Assembly: GCA_036346275.1 (NCBI GenBank)
Contig: CM070715.1
Location: 70,977,667 to 71,041,666, forward strand
DNA length: 64,000 bases
Origin: Otatea glauca
Taxonomy: Eukaryota > Streptophyta > Magnoliopsida > Poales > Poaceae
Direction: 5' to 3'
Shown: positions 12,426 to 24,849 of the stretch, one piece after another
Numbering within the stretch: the first letter of the stretch is position 1
Layout: every line of letters begins with the position of its first letter
Notes under the pieces: generated by a model
Database searches by the model: none
What the model was told of the DNA's origin: nothing
What the model saw: only the letters and a program-made list of their open reading frames with translations
Translations under genes and position numbers: made by a program

Positions 12426-14641
12426 TGAAGGATCGAAAAGGCGACTAGAGGGGGTGAATAGGAGCCAAATAAAATTTTGGAATAAACTCTCCCCCTAGAT
12501 TTCAGACCACCAAAAGACCAGAAAGAAAGAACTGAACAATCAATCAAGCAATTTCATGAATGAGGCTCACCAAAGAAGGTCGTGAACAATAAAAGCTGAC
12601 CGGTCGAAGCTCGATCGGATGAACAAGATCGCGAACTAGTCGTCAGTACTAGTCGGATGAACAGTGCTCCCGACCTACAGAGGTCGGATGAACAGTACTC
12701 GGGGGGGAATAGTGTTCGTGAATAAGACTTCGACCAAAGACGGTCGGATGAATGCGATACTCCCAACCTGCAGAGGTCGGATAAACAGTGCTCGGAGTGA
12801 ATAGTGTTAGATGAACAGTACTCCCGCCCTACAGAGGTCGGATGAACAGTACTCCCGACCTACAGAGGTCGGATGAACAGTAAAATCAGCACGATAACAA
12901 AAACAGAAATCGATGTAACTTTTGATCGGCTAATCCAAAAACAGTGAAAATTTGTGTGCACCTCTCTAAGGATGTCAGGAACCTATTTCAAACATCAATT
13001 GAAGGAATTGATACCGAGGTTCCGTCCCTTTTCAGTTTAACAAATGCAACACCAAAAAAAAAGTCGCGAACATAGACCTCACCCCTAACTTGCTGGTGGG
13101 AGTTGATGGTCAGAAATCCTTGGATGACTCTCCACAAATCATAGCAAGTAAGTACACGAGGAAACAACCCTCCAAACAAATAGAAACACGATCTGAAGGC
13201 ACTTTCTTCTACTAGGCATAAAAATTGGTTTCTTGCAAAACTGAATAGAAGAGGTTGTAGATTGCCTAGATGATTGGGATATGATCTACGTAAGATTCAT
13301 CCAAAGAATTTTTCATCTTTGGCAACAAGAACCAGAAGCCAATCAAGACTAAAGAACTACAAGTCACACGCTTACGCACTTTAAGAACACACGATTTACA
13401 ACTTGCAACAAGAACGCAAGGATTGCCTAGATGATTGAAAGCATCGAATCCAGAGAAGAGTTCATCAATCATGAATTTCAACAAAGACTCAATAGCATGT
13501 AGGAGATGAGGCAAATCCAAATTACGTAAAGTAAATTGCAAGTAAGTAAATGCGTAAATTAGATAATGTAATTTAATTGCGTAATGTAAATACGTAAGGA
13601 AATGAAACAAGAACATAAATGAAGAACATTTCATTTCGGAAGGGAGGTTTACAAAGCCTCACAACAAAGTGGGCAAAACTCAAATGAGCAAAGAAAACCT
13701 CGAACCTTCAAAGAGGGAGGCTGTCCCTACCCTCTATTTATAGTGACTGATCAATTCCCACCTTTGGATGTCCTGCTTCAATCCTAAGCCAACATCCAAG
13801 AGCCAGGATTTGATCCTTACACTGGCCACTCTCAACAACTCTCAACTACTCTCGGGTACTATCTCAGTACACCTGACAGCAAGCTATACTTTATCCACTA
13901 CTTTATCTTCCGGAACTGCAACCCTACAGCTCTCCTTGATCCAAGTAGTGACAAGCTAGCTTCATCTCCTTTCCTTGTCTTCTTGACTTGCCCGGACTCC
14001 GTCTCAGATCATCTTCCGGCGATCTCCCGACCGTCTGGACCTCCGACACTCATTGCCTAGTCCCGGTCACCCTTCGCCTCACCATGACCTAGCACCGTTG
14101 CCCTGCAACCATCAAAGACAAGGAAACTCATCACATAGCAATGCCCACAACACATATCCATCTTAATGAAAGATATACACTACGCCGACCAAAGATAACC
14201 ACGACAACACGTGGTCCGACCATCGGTCTCCATCCCGACCACTCGAGGTCGACCACCGTCTCCGACCACCAAGGCCCGCACCACTCCGGGTCGGATCATC
14301 GGTCTCCATCTCGACCACTCGAGGTCCGACCACCGGTCTCCGACCACCAAGGCCCATACCACTCCGGTCGGATCATCGGTCTCCATCTCGACCACTGAGA
14401 ACCGACCACTGGTCTTCGACCAGCGAAAGCCTCCGACCACTCGAGGTCGAACGACTGGTCTCCGACCAGCGAGAGCCCCGACCACTCGGGGTCGGACGAC
14501 TGGTCTCCAACTAGCCAAAGCCCCGAAGCCGGTAGACCAACACTCAAATTGCTTCAAATCCAAATCAATTTAAAACAACACAAGCTCAAAACTCATCAAT
14601 TACTCATCACATACAAGGATAGACCTCCACATGGTCTTTCA
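12426..14641 (-). repeat. 5' LTR of the 2528-14641 Copia element
   Basis: The 2,216-bp direct partner of 2528-4702. It holds the same two hairpin minisatellites (about 12590-12890 and 14200-14530), with unit-level differences. The upstream edge at 14642 begins the ATATT target duplication. Confidence 0.92.
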
Positions 14642-15060
14642 ATATTACATTTAGGTCCTTTATGTGTTTTTAAGCATTACGCTCGGGTTCTTTTTCTTAA
14701 AATCAAAATTACATTTATGTCCATTTTGGGAAACAATTACGTTCAGGTCCTTTTTATGAAAAAAAATATACATTGCATTTAGGTTCTTTTTGTATTTTTT
14801 AGCATTATGTTTAAGCCCTTTTTCGAAAAAACAAAATTCTGTTTATGTCCTTTTTAGGAAAAAAAATAAGTTCTTTTTTCTGTTTTCCGTTTTTCCCGAT
14901 ACGGACCTTCCGTTTCAGCGAAATCACAGATTGTATCATTTCAACCATTTCGCGTGTTTCCTCGATTTGCTTGCGTAGGGAGCGGCAGTCGCACGTTTTC
15001 TCGATTTGCACGCATGGAGAGCGGCAGTCACGGCGTGGCACGTCGCGCTTGATTGTCTAG
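14642..15060 (+). mobile_element. Helitron-like minisatellite element, right part of copy 1 with 3' end
   Basis: The TTACATTTAGGTCCTTT-type units continue from 2527 across the Copia insertion, to about 14880. A GC-rich end follows. It has a palindromic segment around 15028-15047 (CGGCGTGGCACGTCG), then about ten bases, then CTAG at 15057-15060 followed by T. A hairpin roughly 10-12 nt before a terminal CTRR, with T next, is the hallmark of a Helitron 3' end. The 5' end was not found. Confidence 0.65.
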
Positions 15061-15310
15061 TATGTGTTATTGTTTGAGTTCTTTCCTGGTTGTCTATCTA
15101 TTTCCTAGGCATTATTTAATACTTAGGCATAAAATCTCAAAGATTTGTTGAAAACACCCTTGCATCATTGAGAAAAGGGTGTGTTCTTCATTTTGTTTTC
15201 GCACAATTCTGAATTTCTGATGTCTTTATGGTATTAACTATACCTGAACAATATACCATAGAAGAAGGCTAACGATGGTGTAGATTCACAGAAGCTTAGA
15301 ACCAATAGCC

Positions 15311-15518
15311 TGTTGGAATAGCTAGGAAACATTTTTTATTGGCCTACGGAACTGCTCAGTCTTTTCTGGTTTTTCATTGCTATTTATACTAGAAATTACA
15401 TGCTAACTTGTATAGCAATCCGAACACTTAATCTTAACAGACTCAATCAAAACTTACGGAGTTTGAACCTTCTAAAACTAAAACTCTTAACCAATGCATG
15501 TCAAGATTATCTCTAACA
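15311..15518 (-). repeat. 3' LTR of the small Copia-like element
   Basis: The 208-bp LTR has TG and CA ends. It aligns with the inverted copy at 1812-2027, including an internal TATAAATAG box (minus strand) usual for Copia promoters. Confidence 0.75.
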
Positions 15519-16755
15519 TTCCCCTCTAATCTTGACACACCGACTCTTACTCATTGAGACAATCGATCTCAACTACGATTTTCCCAACACATACTCGACA
15601 CAAGATGGAGAACACATCTCTTTAACATCCTAGACTAATCTTCGACGGTCTCGACTCTAGCGGACTTGACTATGGGCGGTGCACGCATCTCTTCAACGTC
15701 CCGGAGTCAACTTTAACGAACTAGACATAGGACGACGAACACCCCTTTCAAGGAGTTTCACCTTCTTCTTGCTGGCTATAACACTGGTGACATACCTCGC
15801 CAGTGATTACGACTATGCCTCAGCTCCAATTGTCTTTTCACTGGTAACGCAACTTGACGACGACGCAGACTCGAATTAGAGCTTACCCAAGAGAGAACTT
15901 GGACACACCTACAAGAACTCTCATACGCACATACATCTAGAACGACGGCCACAACTCCTCAACGTCCCGAACTCGTTTTCGACGGACTTGACTTTGGACA
16001 CACAGCAGCTTTTTTTTTATCTTCTAGTGCAGCATGATCTCTTCTGATGAGCATAAAATATTTGAAGGAACTCACACACGTTTACCTAGTGAACACAACT
16101 CGCACAAGAACCCATTTCGTGGACACAAGGACACAACTACACGAGAGCGTGTAGCTTTGACCGTCTTTTCTGTTTGCTTGCGCATGCACAGTCCTGCCAC
16201 CAGAAAAACTTTGCTTACTGCCGGCCGCACAGAGATCACCTGGAACCTCACCTTACTTTTCCTCGCTGCAGCTATTGCGGAAGGAAGTCTTCATCACGTA
16301 GCCTCCTGCCGCTGTACGTCAGGGAGCTTCCCCTTTTTCTTGCAATAGCAGCTGCAACTTTCCTACTTTTTTTTTTCTTGACGCGATGGCCCTAGGAATC
16401 TGCTCCTGGACTGCTTCTGTTGCCGTAGTGCTGCTGTATGTGTCTTTACGCCTTTGCTTCTTTGGACGAGGCTAGCTCCACTGCGGGTTGCCTTGATTTT
16501 TTTCGCTATACGGGACGCTCGCAGCCGCGCACACAGGAGCTAAACTCGCTTCCTGAGGAGCCCTTCGATTTGTTGTGTTGCCCCTGCTTCGCGCATCTCA
16601 GCTTCAGCCTCCCCGGGTGCAGCCTGACACCACCCAGAGAATTGCAGCCTTGTTATTTCGCCGCCTGGAGGACTTCGACTAGTCACGTGCGCTGCCGCCG
16701 GCGACGATAGTCTGAAAGTTTTTCACGCTTCCTCGGGTGTCGTCTCCAGAGTCTC

Positions 16756-17397
16756 TATTTGCACCAAAATTTGGCAAACTTGATCAAAATCGGCAATAAA
16801 GTCAGAGATACGGAATTAACGGACAGGATGGAAAGGTTTGGAGATATTTTGGTAACTACCATATTTTAAAACAACCGTCCGAGATAAGGCCGATACGAAA
16901 CGGACTTGAAGCGTGTTGTATCAGGACACGATCGGCCGCGGGTATAAAAGAAGGACCAAAGCGAACTGTAAAATCATCAACACAATACAATCAACTAGTC
17001 TTTACTTTTTCTACTTTTCCTGTCGACTAGGAGTAGCTTCTGTAATTTAGCCTTCGTAATCGATTTTGATCAATAAAGTTGCGCATCGCCGATTGTTGAT
17101 CTTCGCCAATTACACCCCGTGTTTGATTTGTTCGATTTTGTTGCGCATCGCCTTCTTCGTAATCGATCCGCTTTATCCTCCGATTAGCCTTAATCGCTAG
17201 TTAGACTTATCCTGTTACCTTGATCTTGATCGGCTTCAAGCTGATTAGATCTAAGCCGATTGATCGTCACGATCGGCTTTGTGTGGATTTTATATTTTTT
17301 ACCTTGTCGGTTACAGGTCAAATCGACCGCACGCTCAACCCGTGTTCGCCCGGTGTGTTCTTTGTCGAAACCCTACATCAAGTTTTTGACGCCAACA
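16756..17397 (+). repeat. Gypsy (Tat-type) solo LTR with GTCTC target duplication
   Basis: The 642-bp sequence matches the 5' LTR of the Gypsy element at 28052-28708 along its whole length. It starts TATTTGCACC (expected TGTTTGCACC) and ends GACGCCAACA. GTCTC flanks it at 16751-16755 and 17398-17402. No internal sequence is attached, so it is a solo LTR formed by recombination between two LTRs. It lies inside the Copia-like element at 15311-17454 and is therefore younger than that insertion. Confidence 0.93.
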
Positions 17398-17454
17398 GTC
17401 TCCTTCTTCCGGGAGCAGCGGATTGATTCAAAACTTTTAGGCTTTGATACCAAT

Positions 17455-18239
17455 TGTTGGAACAGTCAAGAAACTGTTTGTAATGTGAACATGAGGTATT
17501 TTGATCAGATTTTAAGTTTTTTGAGCCGAGATTTCGGTGTTTCTGGTCGAGATCTCGGCAATTTTTGTCGAGATCTCGGAATTCCCGATCCATAAAAAGC
17601 CGGATTTTAAATTTGCTTTTTGGATTTTGTCCGAAATTCCGAGATCTCTCCGAAATTTCATATTTCGGTCAACTCCAAGATATGATCTGAAATCGAAATT
17701 TGAAACCTTGGGCACTAGCAGTAGGATATTCGGGTGGGGCCATGTGCCCCCAGTGGGACTGCTTTAGATCGATCCCCCTCTGTGAACCGCATTGGGTGAC
17801 CCACGGCTCCAGCGATCATTAGCATATCACGTCGACTTGAGGATCTGGCAAACAGTAGCTCTCCGTGACCGGCACAACATCGAACTCTGTAACCTATGTT
17901 GGAAAGACTTAGACTGACTCTGAAGGTAGCTAGTTCTGTGAAAGTGTGATCTTCCTCAGGTTGAGAAGCTTGGGTCGGGACAAATGCACGGACCCTGTCA
18001 ACCTGTTACGCTAAATTTCACATACAAACTATAGGTAAGTGGGCATTAAGATAAGCCTACATTCGTATAAAATGAGTTCAGAAAACCAGAGCGATTACAT
18101 GATGTGTCTATACGATACCATTGTTTTCAGTAACTTGTCAAAAGCAACGCGCAAGGGGCTCTAAAATAGTCTAGGAAATGTAGACCTCGATTGACATGTT
18201 GTCAAAGAGAATGTGCTTGCTTTTCAGTGAAGTCCAACC
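17455..18239. other. Intergenic repeat-like sequence with GAGATCTCGG palindromes
   Basis: Between about 17517 and 17660 the palindrome GAGATCTCGG or close variants recurs with TTTCGG phrases, giving several small inverted repeats. The rest up to 18239 has no recognisable gene or transposon end. Confidence 0.4.
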
Positions 18240-18511
18240 TTAGTGAAGCACAACAGTACATGCTGTCAAGCCACACTTGCTGTAGCTTGGTGAGATTGGA
18301 CAAGTCCGGCAGTGGCCTCTTGAAGTTGTGTCGATCCTAGGGCCACCGGCATAGAGCCTGGGAGCCGGTTGTTCACCAGGGCAAGGTACTTGAGTCGCAT
18401 GAAGGATGACGCTGACGAGGTTACACACGACAGCTGAGAACCCGAGGAGTGGAGGCTGGGCGATGAGCAGCGAGTCTGGTACCGTCGAAGCCCAAAACGG
18501 ACGGAAGACAA
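18240..18511 (-). pseudogene. Leucine-rich repeat gene relic
   Basis: The minus strand reads LKYLALVNNRLPGSMPVALG, which fits the plant extracellular LRR consensus LxxLxLxxNxLxGxIP. After a frame change it reads PLPDLSNLTKLQQVWLD, the next part of such a repeat. The upstream frame is also broken. These repeats are typical of receptor-like kinases and receptor-like proteins at the plasma membrane, but no kinase, signal peptide or transmembrane segment is present. It is a fragment of about two repeats without a function of its own. Confidence 0.6.
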
Positions 18512-18637
18512 CGTTCCAGGACTGGTGAAGAAGTCAAGAACTGTGAGTAGATGCGGAGCTTCCCTACGGTCAAACGGGACATTGTTCCTGTTAGAAAAGT
18601 TTCATAAACGTGGCCATAATGAAGAAAATAAATTTCA

Positions 18638-19281
18638 AGGGCATGTTTGTTTCGACTTAGGCTTTTTGGCTTAACGAGTTTTTAAGCCAAGACATGTTGT
18701 TTGGTATTATGGTTTTTGATTGGTTGGATTGTGTAGCTTATTACTAGAAAGTTTGAAATACCTTTTAAGGTTGTAAAGACTTTTTTTATGTACTGATTTA
18801 TCTAATACAAATGTTTCATACTTTTTTCACCGAATGTCGTATTGAAAAATATAGATTAATCTTGAGATCAAACTTCATTCTGAGCATAATTACTTATCAA
18901 CTTGATCCGGATTGGTGGAGGAGGAAGGAGGCTGGGGACGACGGAGGAGGGAGGAGGTCGGGGACGGCAGAGACCGGAGCAACGGAGGGAGAAGGCATGT
19001 CGCACAGGAGAGTGAGAGAAGACGAGGAGAAATGAGGAGATGGGAGAAGGATTCTTGGGTTTATATATGATGGCATTTGGTGGGTAATTTTGGAGATTTC
19101 CAGTGGCAAAGAGTTATTTCATCCCAAAAAAACCCAAAAAAACACCTCCCACCTGGCTTTTGGCTAATAGTTATATGGAGTCTTTTGGCTTTTTTACGCC
19201 CGGTTTAAAAGTCAGTCGTTTATTTCGACTTTGGCTATTCTGCTTTTAAGCCAGTGAAAAAGCTGAAACAAACATGGCCTT
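18638..19281. mobile_element. MITE-like element with inverted ends AGGGCATGTTTGTTTC
   Basis: The left end reads AGGGCATGTTTGTTTCGACTT. The right end is the inverse of AAGGCCATGTTTGTTTCAGC, giving terminal inverted repeats of about 20 bp. Inner parts (GGCTTTTTGGCTTA against GCTTTTTCACTGGCTTA) are also partly inverted. The middle (18910-19035) is GGA-rich low-complexity sequence, perhaps captured. No target duplication was found, so the superfamily is uncertain (hAT or PIF/Harbinger). Confidence 0.6.
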
Positions 19282-19415
19282 ATTAGAGCTATTAAGCTAT
19301 AAGCTTTTCTCATAAAGTGAAGTGAAGCAAACAAGTTGGGAGGCTAAAAAGAAAACAAACTGAAAATAAACTACACATCAACCCGCTAAAGCATGCCCCC
19401 CTCTGGAAATCTCTT

Positions 19416-19654
19416 TGTTCTAAAACGTAGTCGTTCACCCGCGATCGATCAATAGCACGTCAACGAAATCACAAGAACAAGAACTAGATCACACACAAAG
19501 TAGGGGGTAAAGTTCTCTCACTTTTTTAGATTGATCTCTTGTACAAGGGGGGCCCAATATATAGTAGAAGATAGCAAAAGATAGATTTGGATTCGCCCAC
19601 ACATAAGAGATAGAGTCTAATCGAATACGGTTGAGAATATCTTATCGCATAACA
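19416..19654 (-). repeat. 3' LTR of the 19416-26197 Copia element
   Basis: The minus strand begins TGTTATGCGATAAGATATTC just after the purine tract GGGCGAATACCGC-side run CCAAGGGGGAG (about 19655-19668). It matches 25960-26197 closely. Confidence 0.9.
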
Positions 19655-19799
19655 CTCCCCCTTGGGCGAATACCGCATAATGTATATGTCTCGTTAAAAA
19701 CTCCTCGCAAAAACCCAATGGTAAAAAAAGATGAAGAAAAGAGTACATTGCACTCGCACTCTGTGTTACACTAGTTACCTCGTTAAAAACCTTCATGTG

Positions 19800-22700
19800 A
19801 GAAAACTTCAGAAAAACTCACTAAGGGGAAAAGAGTACAACTTATAATCTTCAGGATCTAAAATATGACCTTCTGGATCATGCAAAGGGTCATGGTTCAG
19901 GGATTTACTCCCCCTGAACTTCGCATATCTTTAAGTCGTCTCATTCCAAAACCATTTACACATCTTTGGAATGTATATTTTGGTAAGGACTTAGTGAATA
20001 AATCTGCAAGATTTTCACATGACTTAGTTTGCAAAATCTTTACCTCACCGTTCTTCTGGAGTTCGTGAGGATAGAAAAACTTAGGAGCAATATGCTTCGT
20101 GATATTGCTTTTTACATAACCCATTTGCATTTGTGCAACACAAGTAGCATTATCTTCAAGATAATTGTGGGGGTATCGACGACATTAAGATCACATGACT
20201 TCTAGATATGGTTAATCACACATCTCAGCTAAACACATTCACGTGAGGCTTCATATAAAGCTATAATCTCTGAGTGGTTGGTAGAAGTAGCTACCAAGGT
20301 CTGCTTAAAAAGACTGCCAAGAAACGGCTATACCACCGCAGAGAAATACAAAACCAGTCTTAGATTTGGCACTATGGGGATCAAACAGATAGCCAACATC
20401 CACATATCCCACCATGGTTAAGTCTTGGTTTTTCTGGAAAAACAATCTAAGATCTTGAGTATCTTGGAGGTATCTGAGTAAAGTCTTAACACCAGCCCAA
20501 TGTCTTCTGATTGGAGCTGTGCTGTGTCTTGCTAGCAAATTTACCGCGGATGCAATATCAGACCTTGTGCAATTCGCAAGATACATCAGTATGGGACTTC
20601 GGGTCCTAAGACTTTCTCATTTTTCATCCTTGGTTTGAAAAAGGGTCTTTATCCACTTCGAGGGATCTCACGACCATGGGTTTTTTTTTAAAGGATGTGA
20701 TTTATCCATATTAAACCTTTCCAATACCTTCTGGGTATAGGAAGACTGGTGTACAAGGATTCCTTCTGGGAAATGCTCTAACTGCAAGCCTAAGCAAATT
20801 TGGTTTTACCCAAATCTTTCATCTCAAAACTTCGTCATGAGGTAAGCACTTGCTTCCTTTATCTCCCCTGTGGTTCCGATGATATTAAGATCATCGACAT
20901 ATACCGAGATGATACATGATCCATTCTGAGATTTCTCTATGAACACACAGAGACAATATTCCTTCTTCAGGAGGAACTCACTAAGTCGGTTATACCATAT
21001 TTTCGTCGACTGTTTTAATTTGTACAGCAATATCTTCAGTTTGACGCTATATATGTTGCGATTATTAGGATTTAGAATTGTAATTCCTTCAGGGAATCTT
21101 ATATAAATATCCATATCCAGTGACCCATATATATGATTTCCTCTTATTAAGCGAGTGCTGCCTCAATTGCTTCTTTTTATTTGACCCTTTCTGAGCGCTT
21201 CTGGCACTCTGCAATGGACTTTGGTTCTGGATCCAGCTTTACCAATTTTAGAGGCAAATATATGTCGACAATTGTAGTCTTTCTTTTATATAATTCTCCT
21301 GCATTACTTCAGAGATATCTCTTTATAAATTTCTTCTAGCTCCTCGTGATTTCCCACAATGATGGAGTCTGGGTGTTCCGATTTCGCAGCTTGGCATTGT
21401 GCGCGCAAATATACGCTGGGGTTATCATATTCAGGATGGATCATTTCAGGGATGTTACCATCTCCAGGATGGCTCACTTCAGGGATTTTCTCAACATCAG
21501 GTTGAGCTTCTTCTACTATCATGGGTAGTATTCTCATTTGTTCAGTTCTCTACTTCTGCGGACGTCTCCGCGGAATTGAGTCCCGTGCACCTAGAGGTCT
21601 CCCCCTCTTTTTATCATAAGGGTCAAAAGTGGGTTCAATATCCTTTTAGGGTATTTTCACTCTTTCAGGTGCATATACTACAGGTATATGAGATCTTTTC
21701 ACTCCCTTATGAACAGTGAAGGAATTTGGCAGATTATAAGCTTATTTATTGCAAATTTAATATCCTCCGAACTTAAAGTTCGGTCTCTGTAGTGTGTGGA
21801 TCTAAGGACTCGGCATTATCTAATGTGGTACTTATCTCCCCCTAACGCCGAAAAATATCCTTAGTACAATCAGCGTACCGAGCCGTGAACAAATCTCCTG
21901 TTATAGGCTCTAGGCGTTTTAATACATGACGGAGTTTCATAACCTACATACATCCTCAACTTCCGGTAAGGTCTCATGGTGGTACGCTGTGGTGGAGAGA
22001 TTGGCATGTATACAGTACAGCCAAATTTTCGCAGATAGAAAATACTTAATTCTTTTCCACGCACTATTTGCAACGAGGAAATTTCATAATGTGCAGTTGG
22101 TCTGAGTTGAATTAAACCCGCAGTATGTAGCACTGCATGGCCCCAACAACTGGTGGAAATTCTACTATTCTGCAAGAGCGGCCAAGCAATAAGTTTTTAT
22201 TCTTTTAATATAATGGTTCTGTAAGGCCATTTTAAGTGTGGACATTAGGTACGAGATGCTCTACATTAATTCCCAGAGCCATACAATAATCATTAAATGC
22301 TTTTGAGGTAAACTCGCTAGAATTGTCTATTCGAATAGACTTGATCCCTTCTTCTGGAAAGTAGGCTTTTAATTTAATAATTTGGGCAATTAATTTTGGT
22401 AGAAGCATGGTTCCTAGTATATAAGAGACATACATAGGACCATCTAGTAGAAGCATCTATCAGTACCATAAAATTTCTTAAAAAGGAGGCCCGACAGGGG
22501 CTAAACAAGTCCACAGATATCACCTTGAATTTTCTCCAGGAATTTCAGTGATTCTTCCCTAACTTTTTAGGTAAGAAGATCTAAAAATGAGCTTTCCTTT
22601 AGCACAACCAAGGCATAAGAAAACTTTAGGTCTAGGAAAGTCTTTATACTATGGCCAGCAGAATTATAATTATTCTTTTTATAATATTCAACTCAGGGTA

Positions 22701-23060
22701 ACCCAGTCGATCTGCCAGATCTTAAATATTTCTGGGTTTTCATCGCAACACAAACTTCAGGTTTTATATGTCCATAGTATAACCCGGAGGAAAATGAATG
22801 AAGTTTTTAACCACGCTTTTATTACACCCATTAAACTTAGTCATGAGTAGGTATTCTGTGCCATCCTTATTCTCTGTCTCCATATGTAAACAATTTTAGA
22901 CCAATGTCTTTAAAACTTAAGGGAGTACGACTGGACTCAGGGCATAATATGGCATTCTTCCAGTGCCAACTATGATAGTATCGCTTCTGGCGATAGTCAT
23001 GATATTTTCAATTCACTTAGTGTGGTACAACTGTCTTCTAGACATATTTTCTCCTCCGTC
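19800..23060 (-). pseudogene. Copia pol remnant: protease, integrase, reverse transcriptase, RNase H
   Basis: From the upstream end, a protease-like EDSCTT motif lies near 23020 and keeps the catalytic aspartate. Integrase appears at 22232-22456 (KSIRIDNSSEFTSKAFNDY, with the second catalytic aspartate) and 21870-22175 (SCWGHAVLHTAGLIQLRP). A linker is at 21304-21537. Reverse transcriptase is at 20824-21114, with ISVYVDDLNIIGT. The RNase H half lies at 20305-20586 (GYVDVGYLFDPHSAKSKTGF) and ends near 19897 with NLADLFTKSLPKYTFQR. Many stops and frame changes separate the parts, so the gene is dead. Confidence 0.87.
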
Positions 23061-23323
23061 ATCGGATTATACTTTGTTCTGTATTGGAAGAATGATTTAA
23101 CAATCAAACAATTATTGCATTAGGAACAAATTGTAGAATATAGAACAAACATAGCACAATTAATCAAATATTTGGGAAATATCAATTTATTCAATTTTTA
23201 AATGATAATCGCTCAACAGGAGCGTAAACCAAATGTTCATTCAGGAACAAGGGCTAAACTGATAATGAGTCTTATAAGGAATATGTGACATCGACTTAGC
23301 AAAGTGAAGGGATATTTAGGAGA

Positions 23324-24360
23324 CTAATCCAGGTCGCCATATGAGATGTAGGTGCCCTCCTGGGACTCCTCAAACTCAATAATTTCAAGACTCATATCAT
23401 CACACTTCTCAACATCTGTATCAACAACAGATTGAACGGTGAAGTATGACTTAATATTATTTCCCCGAGTCTTATTTAGTTTTTCAGTGGATTGCATGTA
23501 AAGGTCTACCATATGCTTCGGGATGCGATAGTTGCATGACCAATAGGCAGTGCATCCATACATAAAAAGGGTTATTCAGGGTTTGCAGCATTACTTCTGG
23601 AAGCCCCTGGCCTTTTACCTTTACTTTTTCACTATGAATTGCCTCTTCCCTATTTGATTTGTCATTCTTCCACTTATCCCTTATATTTTGTTGGCCCTTT
23701 CTGCGGCTTTAGCTATTGCTAGCCTGTTGAGCATTTGCATGTGCTTCAAGCATTACAAAACTCCCATTAGGAAGTATATGATGATTCTTCATCAGGAATT
23801 CATCATGCTTCTTTGTTTCTAGTAAAATGCATATAAGCTTGAAGTACTTCTGGTACTTGGCGATGATACTATTACGGCAGTATCCTAATTTTGGGGTGGA
23901 ATGTGCACAATATCTTGTTGATCTTTTTTTTGCATTAGTAACTTTCTGGTTATATAATGTTAGATCAATGACAAGATTGTGTACGACAAAAATTATATGT
24001 TGTCACAGCCTTTAAAATCCTGAAAGCACGGGAGGATCTATTCGCGTTGTACTTCTAGCAACATAACGGATCTTTGCTGGTTATATATTTTTCCTTCATG
24101 GAATCTAAAATACTAGCTGGTCATCTTCCATAAACTATTCGGTCTTTAGGTCCGTATGGAGATGGTGCCTCAGGAGGTGCAGAGTCGTACATCTGGCAGT
24201 TTCGGGAAGAGTAGGGGTACTAGCTTCAGGCTGGGAAAATAATAGCTTCGGAAGATCGAGCTATCAGATTAATCTTAGTATTCATTGCTCGAGTAAGATA
24301 ATTGTTATCATTCAGGGCAAGGTCGATAAGTTCCCTTTTTGCGATGTCCAACATATCCTA
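23324..24360 (-). pseudogene. Copia gag remnant
   Basis: Near 24356 the minus strand reads KRELIDLALNDNNYLTRAMN, matching the usual start of Copia gag in this lineage. Stops and frameshifts follow. At 23563-23324 an open frame contains CTAYWSCNYRIPKHMVDLY, the tail of the zinc knuckle that normally reads CxxCGxxGHWxRxCxxPKHL. Some zinc ligands are altered, so nucleic-acid binding would be lost. Confidence 0.72.
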
Positions 24361-24849
24361 TTTCTATTTATACAAAATGACTTTTACTACTGGTAAAGTC
24401 ATTATATTGCATGCTCAATTTTCAATCAGTAAAGCTTGGTCTATATCTATTCAGTAGATAATTATCTAAAATTTCCCAGAATTTTCATAATTTTCTGCTA
24501 AATATTACGTAATTTTCAGAATTACCAATTAACAGAAAGAATAGAAATTCTAGCATATATCACAAGTATTAATACTAAGGAAAAAAAGGATCCAGCAACA
24601 TGACACACATCAATAGGTCATACATTATTTTCCATAATTTTCTAGTATTTTCTGTTAATTTTCAAGCAATTTTCAGAATTACTTAAATAACAGAATGTAA
24701 ATTTGAGAACATATTAAACATGGCATGAAACTAGAAAATAAACCCAGTGTTTGGAACTTCCAACTTGTGCTAGATAATAATTTTATCAAATTTATGGAAG
24801 CCCATTTATCTAGATAATCTAATTTCTCGAAAGAAAACGGATGGGCCGG

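Larger units (their letters stand above)
2528..14641 (-). mobile_element. Full-length degenerate Copia retrotransposon, SIRE/Maximus type
   Basis: Two long direct repeats (2528-4702 and 12426-14641) bound the element. ATATT lies directly outside both ends (2523-2527 and 14642-14646), a perfect 5-bp target duplication. On the minus strand the order is 5' LTR, primer-binding site, gag with a zinc knuckle and a long coiled coil, protease, integrase, reverse transcriptase, RNase H, 1.8 kb of non-coding sequence, purine tract and 3' LTR. This is Copia order, with integrase before reverse transcriptase. The size (12.1 kb), LTRs over 2 kb and coiled-coil gag extension fit the SIRE/Maximus lineage. 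Every coding domain has frameshifts or stops and the LTRs differ by many substitutions and indels, so the insertion is old and inactive. Confidence 0.93.
15311..17454 (-). mobile_element. Coding-less Copia-like element interrupted by a Gypsy solo LTR
   Basis: The 3' LTR is 15311-15518, ending on the minus strand in CTATTCCAACA and starting TGTTAGAGATAATCTTGACA. The purine tract lies just outside it at about 15519-15528. At the other end the minus strand reads TTGGTATCAAAGCC near 17457-17440, a tRNA-Met-type primer-binding site. Only about 25 bp of a 5' LTR can be recognised beyond it. Without the 642-bp solo LTR, the internal part is about 1.3 kb and shows no gag or pol motif, so this looks non-autonomous. 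Its 3' half matches 1568-2027 in inverted orientation. Confidence 0.72.
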
